Shown in pieces: positions 12,314-22,092 of a stretch of DNA of 64,000 nt; positions within the stretch are counted from its first letter, which is position 1, and every line of letters begins with the position of its first letter. Made by a program: the position numbers and the translations under genes. The notes beneath the pieces were generated by a model. That model was not told the origin of the DNA. It saw only the letters and a program-made list of their open reading frames with translations, and did no database searches. This DNA is from Paragonimus westermani (taxonomy: Eukaryota; Platyhelminthes; Trematoda; Plagiorchiida; Troglotrematidae): NCBI GenBank assembly GCA_008508345.1, contig QNGE01001685.1, positions 25,567-89,566 of the forward strand, written 5' to 3'.

Positions 12314-12562
12314 ATGGACGTATTATTTATTCGTGTATAAAGCTAATGGTTCGTGGAACGATTGCATTAACAAGGTCGCTACTTTTTCAACAGTGGAACA
12401 CTTTTGGAGTGTTATGTTACACTCAGATCCTCCTTCGAGAATAATGAATGGTACTGACGTTTATATGTTCCGTGGGGACATAGAACCAAGGTGGGAAGAT
12501 CCCAGAAATGAGTCTGGTGGTCGCTGGATCCTAAACCTAACACAAAACTCACCCATCGATAC
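12314..12562 (+). CDS. EIF4E: EIF4E internal coding exon (cap-binding core)
   Basis: This exon encodes the N-terminal half of the translation initiation factor eIF4E cap-binding fold, which holds the 5' cap of mRNA and binds eIF4G or 4E-BP. After one base of a split codon it reads 82 residues from WTYYLFVYKANGSWND to LTQNSPID. Conserved landmarks are the cap-stacking tryptophans in GSWND (human Trp56) and EPRWED (human Trp102, with Glu103), the partner-binding VEHFW (human Val69 to Trp73) and SGGRW. Human Trp46 corresponds to tyrosine here. The acceptor is TTTAG at 12309-12313 and the donor is GTAAGT at 12563. The last two bases (AC) complete a threonine codon with the first base of the exon at 21808. 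The preceding exon, with the His-Pro-Leu-Gln segment, is not found. Flatworm eIF4E is known from schistosomes to bind both 7-methyl and trimethylguanosine caps. Confidence 0.93.
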
Positions 12563-13669
12563 GTAAGTTGCCTCCAGACTTCCGTATAAAATCCGTTTGC
12601 CTATTTTTTTCGCGTTTATCCGAAATATTTGCACTCTGGGGTAGCATGTTCCCGTCTGCTGGGTCTGATATTTCATTAACTGCACTTTCAGGTATTGTCA
12701 GGTTTCGGTCTCATACTTAATCAATCACGTTCAGTTGTAATGGTGAAGCCTCGTCTCTTGGTCGATCTGGGGTTGGGTCACAACAATGTGAGTACGGAGT
12801 AAGGCGCTGCTTCAGTGATGTAATGACTGTAGCTAGAACTGTGGATGCGCTCCGTAGTGTTTAAACCCAAGGACCGAATGTACAGTTACGTATGTTGCGG
12901 GTTGACGCGGGAAACGGGACAAGCGAAGCGCGACAGAAGGTAGTGTACGACAATCCAGCAAACGTGCGATTGGAGGAAATACAATGACTTCGGATGATCG
13001 AATAAGCGGAAACAGACTAACGCGCAATCAAGCAATGTGAAAGCTGTCAGCGGCCGTAACTAATAACAGGATAGCCCGAATATGTGGCTAGCCAAGAATG
13101 GCTGTGCAGTGGTCCTCTAGTAGGCGGGAGGTTTTAAAGTCCGACAAAGAAGCTTGGGATTGAGATGAAATTCAGCGTGAAGTACTCGGCGTAGGTGTGT
13201 TTACACAAGAATGACTAGGTATGTCACGTTGAGGGGATTGGCAATGGTGGAATGGAATCTGTCTGCTTGCGCTATCTAAAGTCGCCCGTCCGCCCCTGAG
13301 TTATTTCCAGAGCGAGCCACCCAACCCACCCGAATTCTAGGATAGAAGGATTGGAGGTAAGTTTCCCCAATTGCTACAAATACAAATGGGAGTGTACTCT
13401 GTCCCGACCGTGGTCTGTTGGAAATCTGCAATGAATAGGAAAAATACCCTCCTAGAGAAGTCGAGTAGCGTGTCTTACTGCACAAAATGTTCAGAATGCA
13501 CAACCACTGTGTACCCCTCTTTCAGCGACGACCGATTGTTGTTTGGACGTTACAGATAACGCAGGCTGGCAAAAGCGACTCATACTTTTGCTATCCCCAC
13601 GGATGGTCCTTCAGTCATATTACAAGCTGACAAGACAGTACTACCAAATTGTTTGAAGTGTGAATAGTT

Positions 13670-14680
13670 TCAACCAAATTGCCTGCAACAAAGAAGGTAG
13701 GGATGGAAATCCTCCCAGTCTTCAAGCAGCACTTTGTAGGTGGGAAGCGCATTTCCTACAAACCGGTCCGGCCACTCACCTTGTTCAGCATGGTTCTCAT
13801 GTCTTTGGCAGCATGGCTATGTAACACAATGTCACCAGCATACTCAATGTCAGCCAACCTAGCGCTGTGAAGAAGCTCAACACCAGGCTCGCGGGATTTT
13901 TCAAGCGATCCTTCTACGTTGTCATCCGTGACAAAAGTGAAGGGGAACGGGGAGACCGGGCATCCTTGACGAACCCCGCTGAACTTGATGAACGTCCGAG
14001 ACAGTTATTTATAAACCCTTATCCTGCTTGCGAAGTGCGCTTACAGTGATCTCAATGTGTGCATACATTTCTCTGTGACTCACTTGCGAAGAAGGGCGTT
14101 CCAGAGGACGCTATGGGCAACTGAATCGAAGGCAGCCCTTAGATGTGAAAAGACCACCACCGTCGACTGCCTACAGGAGTGTCAGAGCCCCAATGCCCGC
14201 CACGAGTTAGAAATCTGATTAGCGCACTCTCGACTCTACCGGGATCCTGTGCTCTCCACTTATCTGACTTTCTGTGAGCTGACGTAAAGTGGGGCCGGCG
14301 AGTAACCTGGACGCAACAGACACTAAACTGACGCCTCTGTGGTTTGTACATGAACTTCAGATCTCCTTTAAAAAGATTGCCTACCGCCGATAAGCACCAA
14401 TCACGAGATGCCTATTCAGTTTCCCAAACCGTCAGTTCTGATATCGACCTCTCCCTGCCACCCTTGAAAAGAGTGCGAGAGAGAAGGTGTGGACCAGGAG
14501 CCTTATTATGTTTCAATAACTCAAACTCTGACAGAGAACCGTCTGGAACGCAATAATTAGCCATTCGGGTCCCGTCGTCCACATGGTCTAGTTGAGGTCA
14601 GCCGAACTCTTCCTCGAAATGTTCAATCCACTTGTCAAGTCGGCTCAATTGGCTGGTTGTAAGTAAACCATTTTTTTCGC
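13670..14680 (-). mobile_element. RTE-like non-LTR retrotransposon, decayed copy D
   Basis: On the - strand, from about 14560 down, frames read LLKHNKAPGPHLLSRTLFKG, the conserved NKAPGPDxLPxxLFK block just before the reverse transcriptase. Then comes VVVFSHLRAAFDSVAHSVLW near 14090-14150 (first catalytic Asp block), and finally RLADIEYAGDIVL at about 13820-13855, in which the catalytic YADD has become YAGD. Stops and frameshifts separate the blocks. Block wording differs from copies A-C and E, so it may be a different subfamily. Confidence 0.75.
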
Positions 14681-15029
14681 ATATGGCAGCACACTGACTC
14701 GATGGTCAGTACAACCACGGATCAGGAATAAAAAGCCTTCTACTATTTTCAGTTGAAAAGGTGTCTTTCCATCTTTCGACATTCCGACCAACTGATGCTC
14801 ACGGTCTGCACAAGCTTTTGGTCAGCTCCCGCTTAAGTTCTCGACGGTCGTCTTCGTATTCAGAACCAAATGGGATCGAGCGATGCATGTTCATAAGGTT
14901 TATCGACCTGACAGAAATCCAGTTCTGTTGCAACTGCACGGCTGTTTCGGAACACACCTCTGCACAATAATCTTTCTTAGCTGCTGCGGTTAATTCTCAG
15001 TGTTCTTTAGGTTCTCGCGCTTGTCTCAA

Positions 15030-17225
15030 ATTGAGGAGTTAACCAGTGCTTCCCGGTAAGTGTTGTATACACGCTCCTTTCAGGTCTTGTGGACGTCGAG
15101 GAACAAACCCATGCTCCACAGTTCTTCGATAGTAGTTCCCATATTCGAAAAAGAAGGCTGTGACCCCTGCGAGAACTATTGGGAGATTATCTTGACCCCA
15201 GCAACAACTAGGGTTTTGGTTTCCGCTGTGGTTCGTTAGCTCCTCCAACCGAGAAAGTTAACACTAGGGGGAAAACTTGCGGGGTTTCGCCCTGGATGAG
15301 GATTCCCTGCATAGTTTTTCACTCTTCTAGGGCAGCGTTGTTGAATCCTTCTAAGTGGACTTGTATTTACCACTTGGTTCACGTAATCTGGGATCCTGTC
15401 AACGTCACCTAAGGCGGTCTGATAACCGATTTAACACGAGTCCCTAAATCATCAAAAGTGCGACCGAAATGGTAGATTTCCTACGTTATTAAAGTAATTA
15501 CCTCTCACCTCAAATGTGAGTCAGCAAAAATTACGGGGCTATGCAATGTCCTCCAAACGAAGATCACCAAATTCTAGGCCCGCTGGCACAGCTGAATCCA
15601 GATAATGATGTGATAAGTTAACCGTCAGACAAATTTCAGAAATGTTCATGTATGGTTCCAAACAAGATGCAGATCGAAGATGTATTTCAGCGTTTGCAGA
15701 TAACCACTGCGGAATGTTCGTTTTGGTGAAGGCTAATGTTATAAAAACGAAATGTGCCTTCTGCGAATAAATTCAACGTTCTCCAGCAAATCACGACCAC
15801 CTACTAAACACACCACAGCAAACGGTCAAATTGTCATATCATCTTGATAAGCGTCGTGTGCCGCCCCCGAAACAGTCATCGTATTTCACGACTATAAAGG
15901 TACATTCTGTTTAGTCGATTGACGTGCACTCTCTCTTAAATGCAGGGGTACGTCGACCAAGTATGTGAACATATTGTCGTCACTTCATTTTCGTACATCA
16001 CCTCAGCTTACAGTCCATGACGAACTGTTTGACAGTGTCAGAATTGACAGCGCTGTACAGTAAGGCTGTCCACTTTTTCCGTTTTCTAATTACTTGTCAG
16101 ACCAAGTAATGGAAAACTGCGGCAGCCGCAGAATGTCGGTGTGGACCTCCTACCTAATGGAAGACTGACTGATCTTGATTATGATGACGACAAGATGCTG
16201 CTGTTTGATAACGTCCAAGCAACACGGACAATGTTGGAAGCTATTCCGCACCCTTCTAAATTCTTCGAAACGCGCTTTCTTCAGCTTCAAAGTACGAAGT
16301 GCTTTTGCAGGAAAATCTGCTGTGATCGCTCAAATTTGCTGGCGGTTAATGAAGTTGCAGGAGTCTTTGGTCGATTTGCATACTTTGGGATTTACGTCAG
16401 CAATGGCGGAAGTATGTAGAATGAAATAGGAGCTTGCTTCTCCAAGGTTAAGATGGTATCCGTTAACCTAGTACGTCTCGGTTACTAGAGGGGCACCTCT
16501 CCGTGTATAACGTGACTATAGAAACTATGTAACCTGGCCGCTCAGGATAGATGGTGTGAACTGTCTCCAGATATTTTCCTGTAGGTACCGGTGTTTGACT
16601 GTTCATGTGGATTGACACTAACCTGTGAGCACCGAGATTAGGAGACGAATATTCAATAGTGGGTGTCAAATGGGTTAGTGGTGTTCTATCTTTGGGTGCA
16701 TAGGCTTACATGTTCAGGCCGTACATGAAGGATGCCAATTAGTTGTCCGCCACTCTGAATACATTACACCGACGCCCCAGCAAACTGGCGTAAGGTGGAT
16801 TGGTGACCTACCGTAGTGAAGTGTCATCCATCGAAAGGTCGGCCACGATAGGTCCGATTCGTTTCCAAGGATATGACCCTCATGAATCACAGAGTCATTG
16901 GCTAGAGATAGCAGCCAGTCAGTTTCAGTGGAACGAATCTAGCTATCGGCTGAGTTGTTTTTGACGTCAGCTTAGTGAAAGTCGTGCGAAAGCTTCCTCA
17001 CTTCCAACGCCTTACTCTGATTGGTAGCTTGACTTTATTTGCAAGGCTTAGGCCTTTGATGTTGGGTGTTTGGATTTGTACGTGTTTTTAGCTTTCACTG
17101 GAGTCGAACCCCTTACTTTTGCCTCCGAATTGAGTCTTGTTACTGGCTCCCTGGTTGCATGGTTGTTAAGCACCGGTGTGACCCACTGATGAATTGCTGT
17201 CTATTATGACAGTGGCGACTAACTT
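15030..17225 (+). mobile_element. RTE-like non-LTR retrotransposon, decayed copy A
   Basis: The + strand reads SIVVPIFEKEG near 15130, then LAGFRPG near 15270-15290 (normally EQAGFRPGRGC). After about 500 foreign bases it resumes with LKCRGTSTKYVNIL-like sequence near 15950 and the block NGRLTDLDYDDDKMLLFDN at 16156-16212, where YADD is YDDD. Traces of the C-terminal WLGHVLRMP-type region and a 3' untranslated end follow to about 17225, where the sequence (GACAGTGGCGACTAAC) matches the ends of copies at 18.9 and 35.8 kb. Many stops show it is dead. Confidence 0.75.
15310..15820. other. ~0.5 kb unidentified sequence inside RTE copy A
   Basis: Reverse-transcriptase blocks on either side are normally about 40 codons apart, as they are at 34.4-34.5 kb in the related copy. 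Here they are separated by some 500 bases with no recognisable coding content. This is either an inserted short element or highly decayed sequence. I see no inverted or direct repeats at its borders by eye. Confidence 0.4.
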
Positions 17226-17299
17226 GGGTGGATTACGATCATGCACTGTTATGTGCCAAGTTTGCTTTGCGTTTTGGTGGGAGAACTGCTGTGAACTAC

Positions 17300-18940
17300 G
17301 AACTGACGTACCTAAACTGGAAGGGACACATGCGGTTTACGCATACCGTGTGCGCATGCCTCTAGTCTAAGTCCTCACTCATCAGACACTGAGGTGCACT
17401 GGGCGCATGCACAACATGTAATGCATAAACGCGGCATATCCTGGTGTAGTACCATTACTCGTTCAGCTGTCAACTGCTGGGTCTCGATACGATCACTGGA
17501 ACTTCTCGACTGTCGTCGGAGTGTTCGGTCTGGCAGTGAGCACAACTCGGGCCGCAAGGCTACACGCCTGGAACTCCGGAAGCAACTACGAGAGTACCGC
17601 GAGGAATGGTGGACACAACGCGCTACCCAGATGGATCAATTCGTTGCTACCGGGAACCCTCGGAAGGTTTTCCATCATTCAAGCAACTCCTTTCAGCCCC
17701 ACCCATGCTCATTGGTCTGTTGACGTTTCTCTGCCCTCGGAAACAAGTCTTTTCTCAAAGTCAAGTTTCTGAAACTTCACAAGACACCCGATCCAAACGA
17801 ACTCTCTCTTGCCTTATTTGTAGATGGAGGTACAATCTTAGTTAAAGAACCGATGACCGTGCTCCGGAATCTCTGGGCCAGTGTGTTTGTTTCGAATGAC
17901 TTGGGTTTGGCTGACGTCCTCATTTTCAAAAAGGATTCACGCATTTTGTGAGCGAAGAACACTTGTGAGGAGCAAGCCGGGTTCCACTCTGGCCTTGTCT
18001 CTATTCATCACATCTTCATACTTCGCCAGATGCTTGAACTTCGCTATTCATGTAGAATGTCAGCAGTTGTCTTATCCGACATCAGGGTGGGAGTGTCTTA
18101 GATTCGGTTAACAGGACTGCACTTTGAAACTGTCTATCGAAGAAGGATGTGCCTGAGAAGTATCTAAACACCCTGAAAGCAATTTACTGTCAGATCTTGG
18201 GCGGAGTTAGGGCATGCACAGCGTATCGTCGACTTTTAAAATCTCAAGCGGGGTGCGACAAGTGTCCTCTTTCTCTCTCCCATTCAGCATCTCAGTAGAC
18301 GAGATCTTAGAGTGTGCCCTGACAAACTGTTAATCTAATGATGATGGCACTCGACTTTGAGGTATAGAGTGTTCAGAAGACGTGGTTCACTGGGAGCCCA
18401 GAACGTCGTAGACAGAAGCTTCAGTTCATCATTTTGGTACAGCTTGCGACAGTTACTAGGCCATTGGCACTTCTTTATTCAGCCAACGGTCGTGGTCTTT
18501 TTAAATCCCTAAAGCTACTTTTGAATCAGTTGCTCGCTTTGGTCTCTGAGGCTGTTTTCCTCACAGACCTGTTTCGGTGAAGTATGTCAGCTTATTGAGG
18601 TCGTTATACGCTCTTTGATTGTTGGGTACACATATATGAGTAACTATTTCGTAAATCCTCATCCAGTGGCTCTCTAAATGAGTATCCGATCCCCCTCATA
18701 TTTTTAACTGTGCCTTACTCTCACGCAGCTCGGTTGTTTGTTTGCAAGGTGTAGGCACCTTGATGTTGAATGTTTGAATAGACGTAGTTATTTTCAGTAG
18801 TCAGGTCTCTTGCTGTCCCCTTTTTTCTTCTCTCTTCCTATATAGGGTTTGCTTTTTCTTCATGGTTGTGGCAGTTAAGCATTAATGTGAACTACTGATG
18901 TATTGCTATCTATGATGACGATTTAACTGTGTAATTAAAA
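17300..18940 (+). mobile_element. RTE-like non-LTR retrotransposon, decayed copy B
   Basis: The frame 17394-17723 reads ELRKQLREYREEWWTQRAT then GNPRKVFH, the linker between endonuclease and reverse transcriptase in this RTE family. Near 18280-18330 comes SISVDEILECALTNC, the block normally reading FNFVVDEILExAL. The 3' part from about 18725 (GTTTGCAAGGTGTAGGCACC and TTCTTCATGGTTGTGGCAGT) matches the 3' ends of copy A (17.03-17.22 kb) and copy E (35.64-35.84 kb). It lies head-to-tail immediately behind copy A. Frameshifts and stops are frequent. Confidence 0.75.
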
Positions 18941-19934
18941 ATTTTCTGAAGGGTGCACTCGAATGCGCTGACGTCCACTTATCCATTGAATGCGAGCTTC
19001 ATAGTTCATGTGCATGTCCTTTTTTTTCTTCAAACAAAACACCTGGCTCACTTATGAATAAGGTCTATCTAGACTAAGTATTCGACCCCGGTTGTCTCCA
19101 CCCGTTAACCGTTATTAGCTGTGTTATCCGTGTGAACATTGTGACGATCCGTCGCGACCAATATTTGAAATAGCGAAGATGCTGGTCGCTTCGCGCACTC
19201 TGTGTACTAGCGTGCGTATTCTACGCCTCACGCTATTAATTGTGGCTACTGATGCTTCGCAGGAACCTCATGGTGATCAGGCGTGGAAGTGGTCACGTGT
19301 TAGAAAAGCCTTGACTGTTCCACTGACCGAGTTTGTTGGTTCCCGCCCATTCGCCTGGGAGTTCGCACCAGTCCCTGCCGCTGGCTCGAAACACTCTGGC
19401 ATGCCAACGTTTCTGCGAATGGCGAGTCCGTATCGCCCAAGACTCCAGAGTTTTTCTACTCTTGTTTTCCTTCTCAGCACATCCTTGTTTATTATTCCGT
19501 CTCTTCGTAGACCGTTGACAGGGTGAACGACAGCCCGAGTTGGTGTACTCACGAGTTAGTAGATTGTAATGAGGCGATCCGTCGTCATGTGTTTGGGGAC
19601 TCTCCGAGTTCGTGACTGATGACCGACGTAATGAAGCCATACAGCATGCGCTGGTCGTGTCACACACTCCGTACCGCGCATTTCTTACCATATCGCGCAT
19701 TGTTCACTGTGACCGCTGACGATAGGAATAAATAGCGTGGCAGTCAGTTGCTGACGTGGCTATAACTTAGGAAGCCTTCTTCTCCCCCGCTTAAAAAATT
19801 CAACAGCAGCTGCTTGTTACTTTGTGAACTGCGCCACCCTCTACGTCACTAGTTGGAACTCCCTCCATATTGCTGAGTCTTTGTGAATGCCGATCGTTTT
19901 GTTTGCTTAATTGTGTGCATTCACATTTGCTTAG

Positions 19935-21480
19935 TCTACCATTTCTGTATTCATCGTCATTATAGACAGCAGTACATCAGTGGTTCTCGCGTGCTTAGCC
20001 GCCACATTAACATGAAGAAGGAAAGTAAGCCTTGATCGGGAAGAAGGAGAAACGGAAGTGGAGCGGAGGGGACTTAACTGTTAAAAATCGTCACGTATAT
20101 GTTCAGACATTTATCATCAGGATGCATTCTTTCAAACAAACAACCAAACTATAAGCACCATCACTGGTACAGGTTTTGCACAGTTCTCACTGTTCCGCAT
20201 CACAGACAACGACAGTATTCACGCCAGTGAGCCCGATTAGCGGCCATCTCATCTAATGTCTCCGGCCACAAACTCTGTGGGTCACGAGGTCCCTAACCCG
20301 GGAGACGAACTTCTCGGCGAGCGATTTGATTTATCCACACCATCTGGCTGCAGCGCCGGCAAAGATTGCTCGGTGTAGCGGACGACTAGCTGACATCCTT
20401 AGTACACGGCTTAACCCATCACTACCAAATACCCGCTTCATAACCTCTTCGCTGCATATCCGTCAGTGCTACTCGTTGGGAGTGATCGAACGCTGACGTC
20501 GGTGGTCAAATGCTTGAAGACAGTCCATGTACTTTTTACCCTGAGCAGGTATGTTTTGCTACCGTGAAGTGACACAGCCCTCACCATCGCCTTATATAAA
20601 CGATCGTGTGACGTCACAGAGATGTCTATTTGTCGCCAGAGGTGTGCGAATACCACCTCGCCTTAGAAGTACGCGCTTCTGTTTCACTTCTCATACCTCC
20701 ACCACTGCCGATGCAGCTTTTCGATTATACTGACCGATCAACAACCTTCCGACCCTCGTTATCGGACATTGGATCTATGTAACCACAGCAGTCTTGCAGG
20801 AACACGATGCAGTTAAAGGCTGTAAGGCGCATTCCAGAATGTCCGGCGGAGCGCGAAATAGCTTCTGGGATTCTCCGTGCTGTTTGGAAATTGCCAAACA
20901 GTATAACCAAGATAAATCATTCTTTTACCAGATAGGAGGTCCACGCGGACCTCTTGTGAGAGCCGTAGACGGTCTTCCATCATTTCGTCTGTGAAAAAAT
21001 CGAACAAAAATGGTGGAAGTAGGTAGCTTTGACTTACGCCGGTCTTCGTTTTGTCACTGTAGGGCAGCTCACCTTAGGTGGCCTGTGCCGAAGTATGGGA
21101 GTAAGACGTCGACAGTATGCTGGTGTACTTATTCGATATGTCCCGTGTTTAAGCGACTCCAAAGGTGTAGATCGATCTACTAAATCGAGCGTATCTTTCT
21201 AGTCAAGAAATAAGATGACTGTTGGCCGGCGATAATTACAACGCTGTTCCAGAATTTGACGAAAAGTGACAATTCGACCAGCATATCCCCGCCTAAGATA
21301 AAACCCTACCTCTTCTTCCGGAATGTTTGCCTCTTATGCTGCAGTGAACCACCAAAGTGTATTGTATATCAGAACCCTAGTAATGACGGGCTAAGCTAAT
21401 TCCCCTGTGGTTTTTGCAAGAGCCCTATCTCCATTGTTGAATATGGGTTTGGGCACGTGGTGTGTGCGGAATCCGGAGTA
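19935..21480 (-). mobile_element. RTE-like non-LTR retrotransposon, decayed copy C
   Basis: Read on the - strand: FDFFTDEMMEDRL near 20970-21005 (the FNFVVDDVME block), then VILFGNFQTARRI and FNCIVFLQDCCGYID in 20780-20910 (following YADD, which is lost), then FAHLWRQIDISVTSHDRLYK and VRAVSLHGSKTYLLRV in 20520-20650. Its 3' untranslated end runs to about 19935 and contains TTCTTCATGTTAATGTGGCG and CTGTCTATAATGACGATG, the same tail as copies A, B and E. Together with copy D it lies antisense to EIF4E. Confidence 0.78.
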
Positions 21481-21807
21481 GGCTTTTAAAACCATAGAGG
21501 GCTAGAACAGCTGATGATAAGGCTTATCCCCCTTGGTTTAATACGTTTGGGCGACAAACTTAATTATAGATTAAATAAACGTGCATGAAAGCCTCTATTT
21601 TCAGAGGGATAGTTGGCGTCGACGTTGGCAACTTGTTCACACAAGAATGCTCAAAGCGCCACTAAGATGACAATAAGGGCCTTCGTTACTGGGCTTTCAC
21701 TTAGTCAGATCTGATTATGTTAATATTGCTTGTCTATTTACTGGTCTCGTTTTATTCAGCACTAATCCATATCGGCTCTTTTCGGTTCTATTTTGTATTT
21801 GACTCAG

Positions 21808-22084
21808 CTATTGGGAGGAACTACTGATGCTGCTGGTTGGCTGTGATTGGGACACAGACGGAGAGGCGGAACAGATTTGTGGTGCGGTGTTCCAGCCACG
21901 TTCTCGCGGACATAAAATGGCCGTTTGGATTTCTAAAGGTGATGATGAAGAAACCATAATACAGATCGGTCGGAAAATTAAAGAACGCCTACACTTTCCA
22001 GATAAAATATTTTTCCATACTGTTGAAGATCAAAAAGCCCTTGTTCGCGGTAAAGACATCACGACTGGGAGATACGTGTTGTAA
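21808..22084 (+). CDS. EIF4E: EIF4E terminal coding exon
   Basis: The last exon gives 91 residues from YWEELLMLLVG to GRYVL and a TAA stop at 22082-22084. It covers the C-terminal half of eIF4E: helix YWEELLMLLVG (human FWLETLLCLIG), EQICGAVFQPRSRGHKMAVW (human VCGAVVNVRAKGDKIAIW) with the phosphate-contacting Arg, Arg, Lys set and the conserved tryptophan (human Trp166), then IGRKIKERLHFPDKI. Length from the exon start matches the human C-terminal part closely. The acceptor is GACTCAG ending at 21807. In an ungapped alignment of the last eleven residues, the site of human Ser209 (phosphorylated by Mnk kinases) is aspartate. A possible polyadenylation signal, ATTAAA, follows at once. Confidence 0.95.
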
Positions 22085-22086
22085 AC

Positions 22087-22092
22087 ATTAAA
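22087..22092 (+). promoter_or_regulatory. Possible EIF4E polyadenylation signal (ATTAAA)
   Basis: ATTAAA begins two bases after the stop codon. A GT/T-rich stretch (GTTTTGACCC, TTTTATTCGCTTGTTTTCG) lies 10-80 bases downstream. Such a short 3' untranslated region would be unusual, so a more distal site is also possible. Confidence 0.3.

Larger units (their letters stand above)
12563..21807 (+). other. EIF4E intron, phase 2, 9.2 kb, filled with RTE-like copies
   Basis: The intron starts GTAAGT and ends TTTGACTCAG. Joining the flanking exons restores one threonine codon (AC plus C) and continues the eIF4E alignment without gap or insertion, which fixes both borders. Inside lie RTE-like copies at 13.67-14.68 (-), 15.03-17.23 (+), 17.30-18.94 (+) and 19.94-21.48 kb (-). 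The parts at 12563-13669 and 18941-19934 hold nothing I recognise. Overlapping open frames at 19.2-19.7 kb on both strands look like base-composition effects. Confidence 0.9.

Noticed and set aside
13679..13870. + strand frame MPATKKVGMEILP... as a small protein
   Set aside because: It is antisense to the YAGD reverse-transcriptase block of RTE copy D.
19179..19700. Overlapping frames of 115 (+) and 135 (-) codons as a coding region within the EIF4E intron
   Set aside because: They are mirror shadows of each other in GC-richer sequence and match nothing known.
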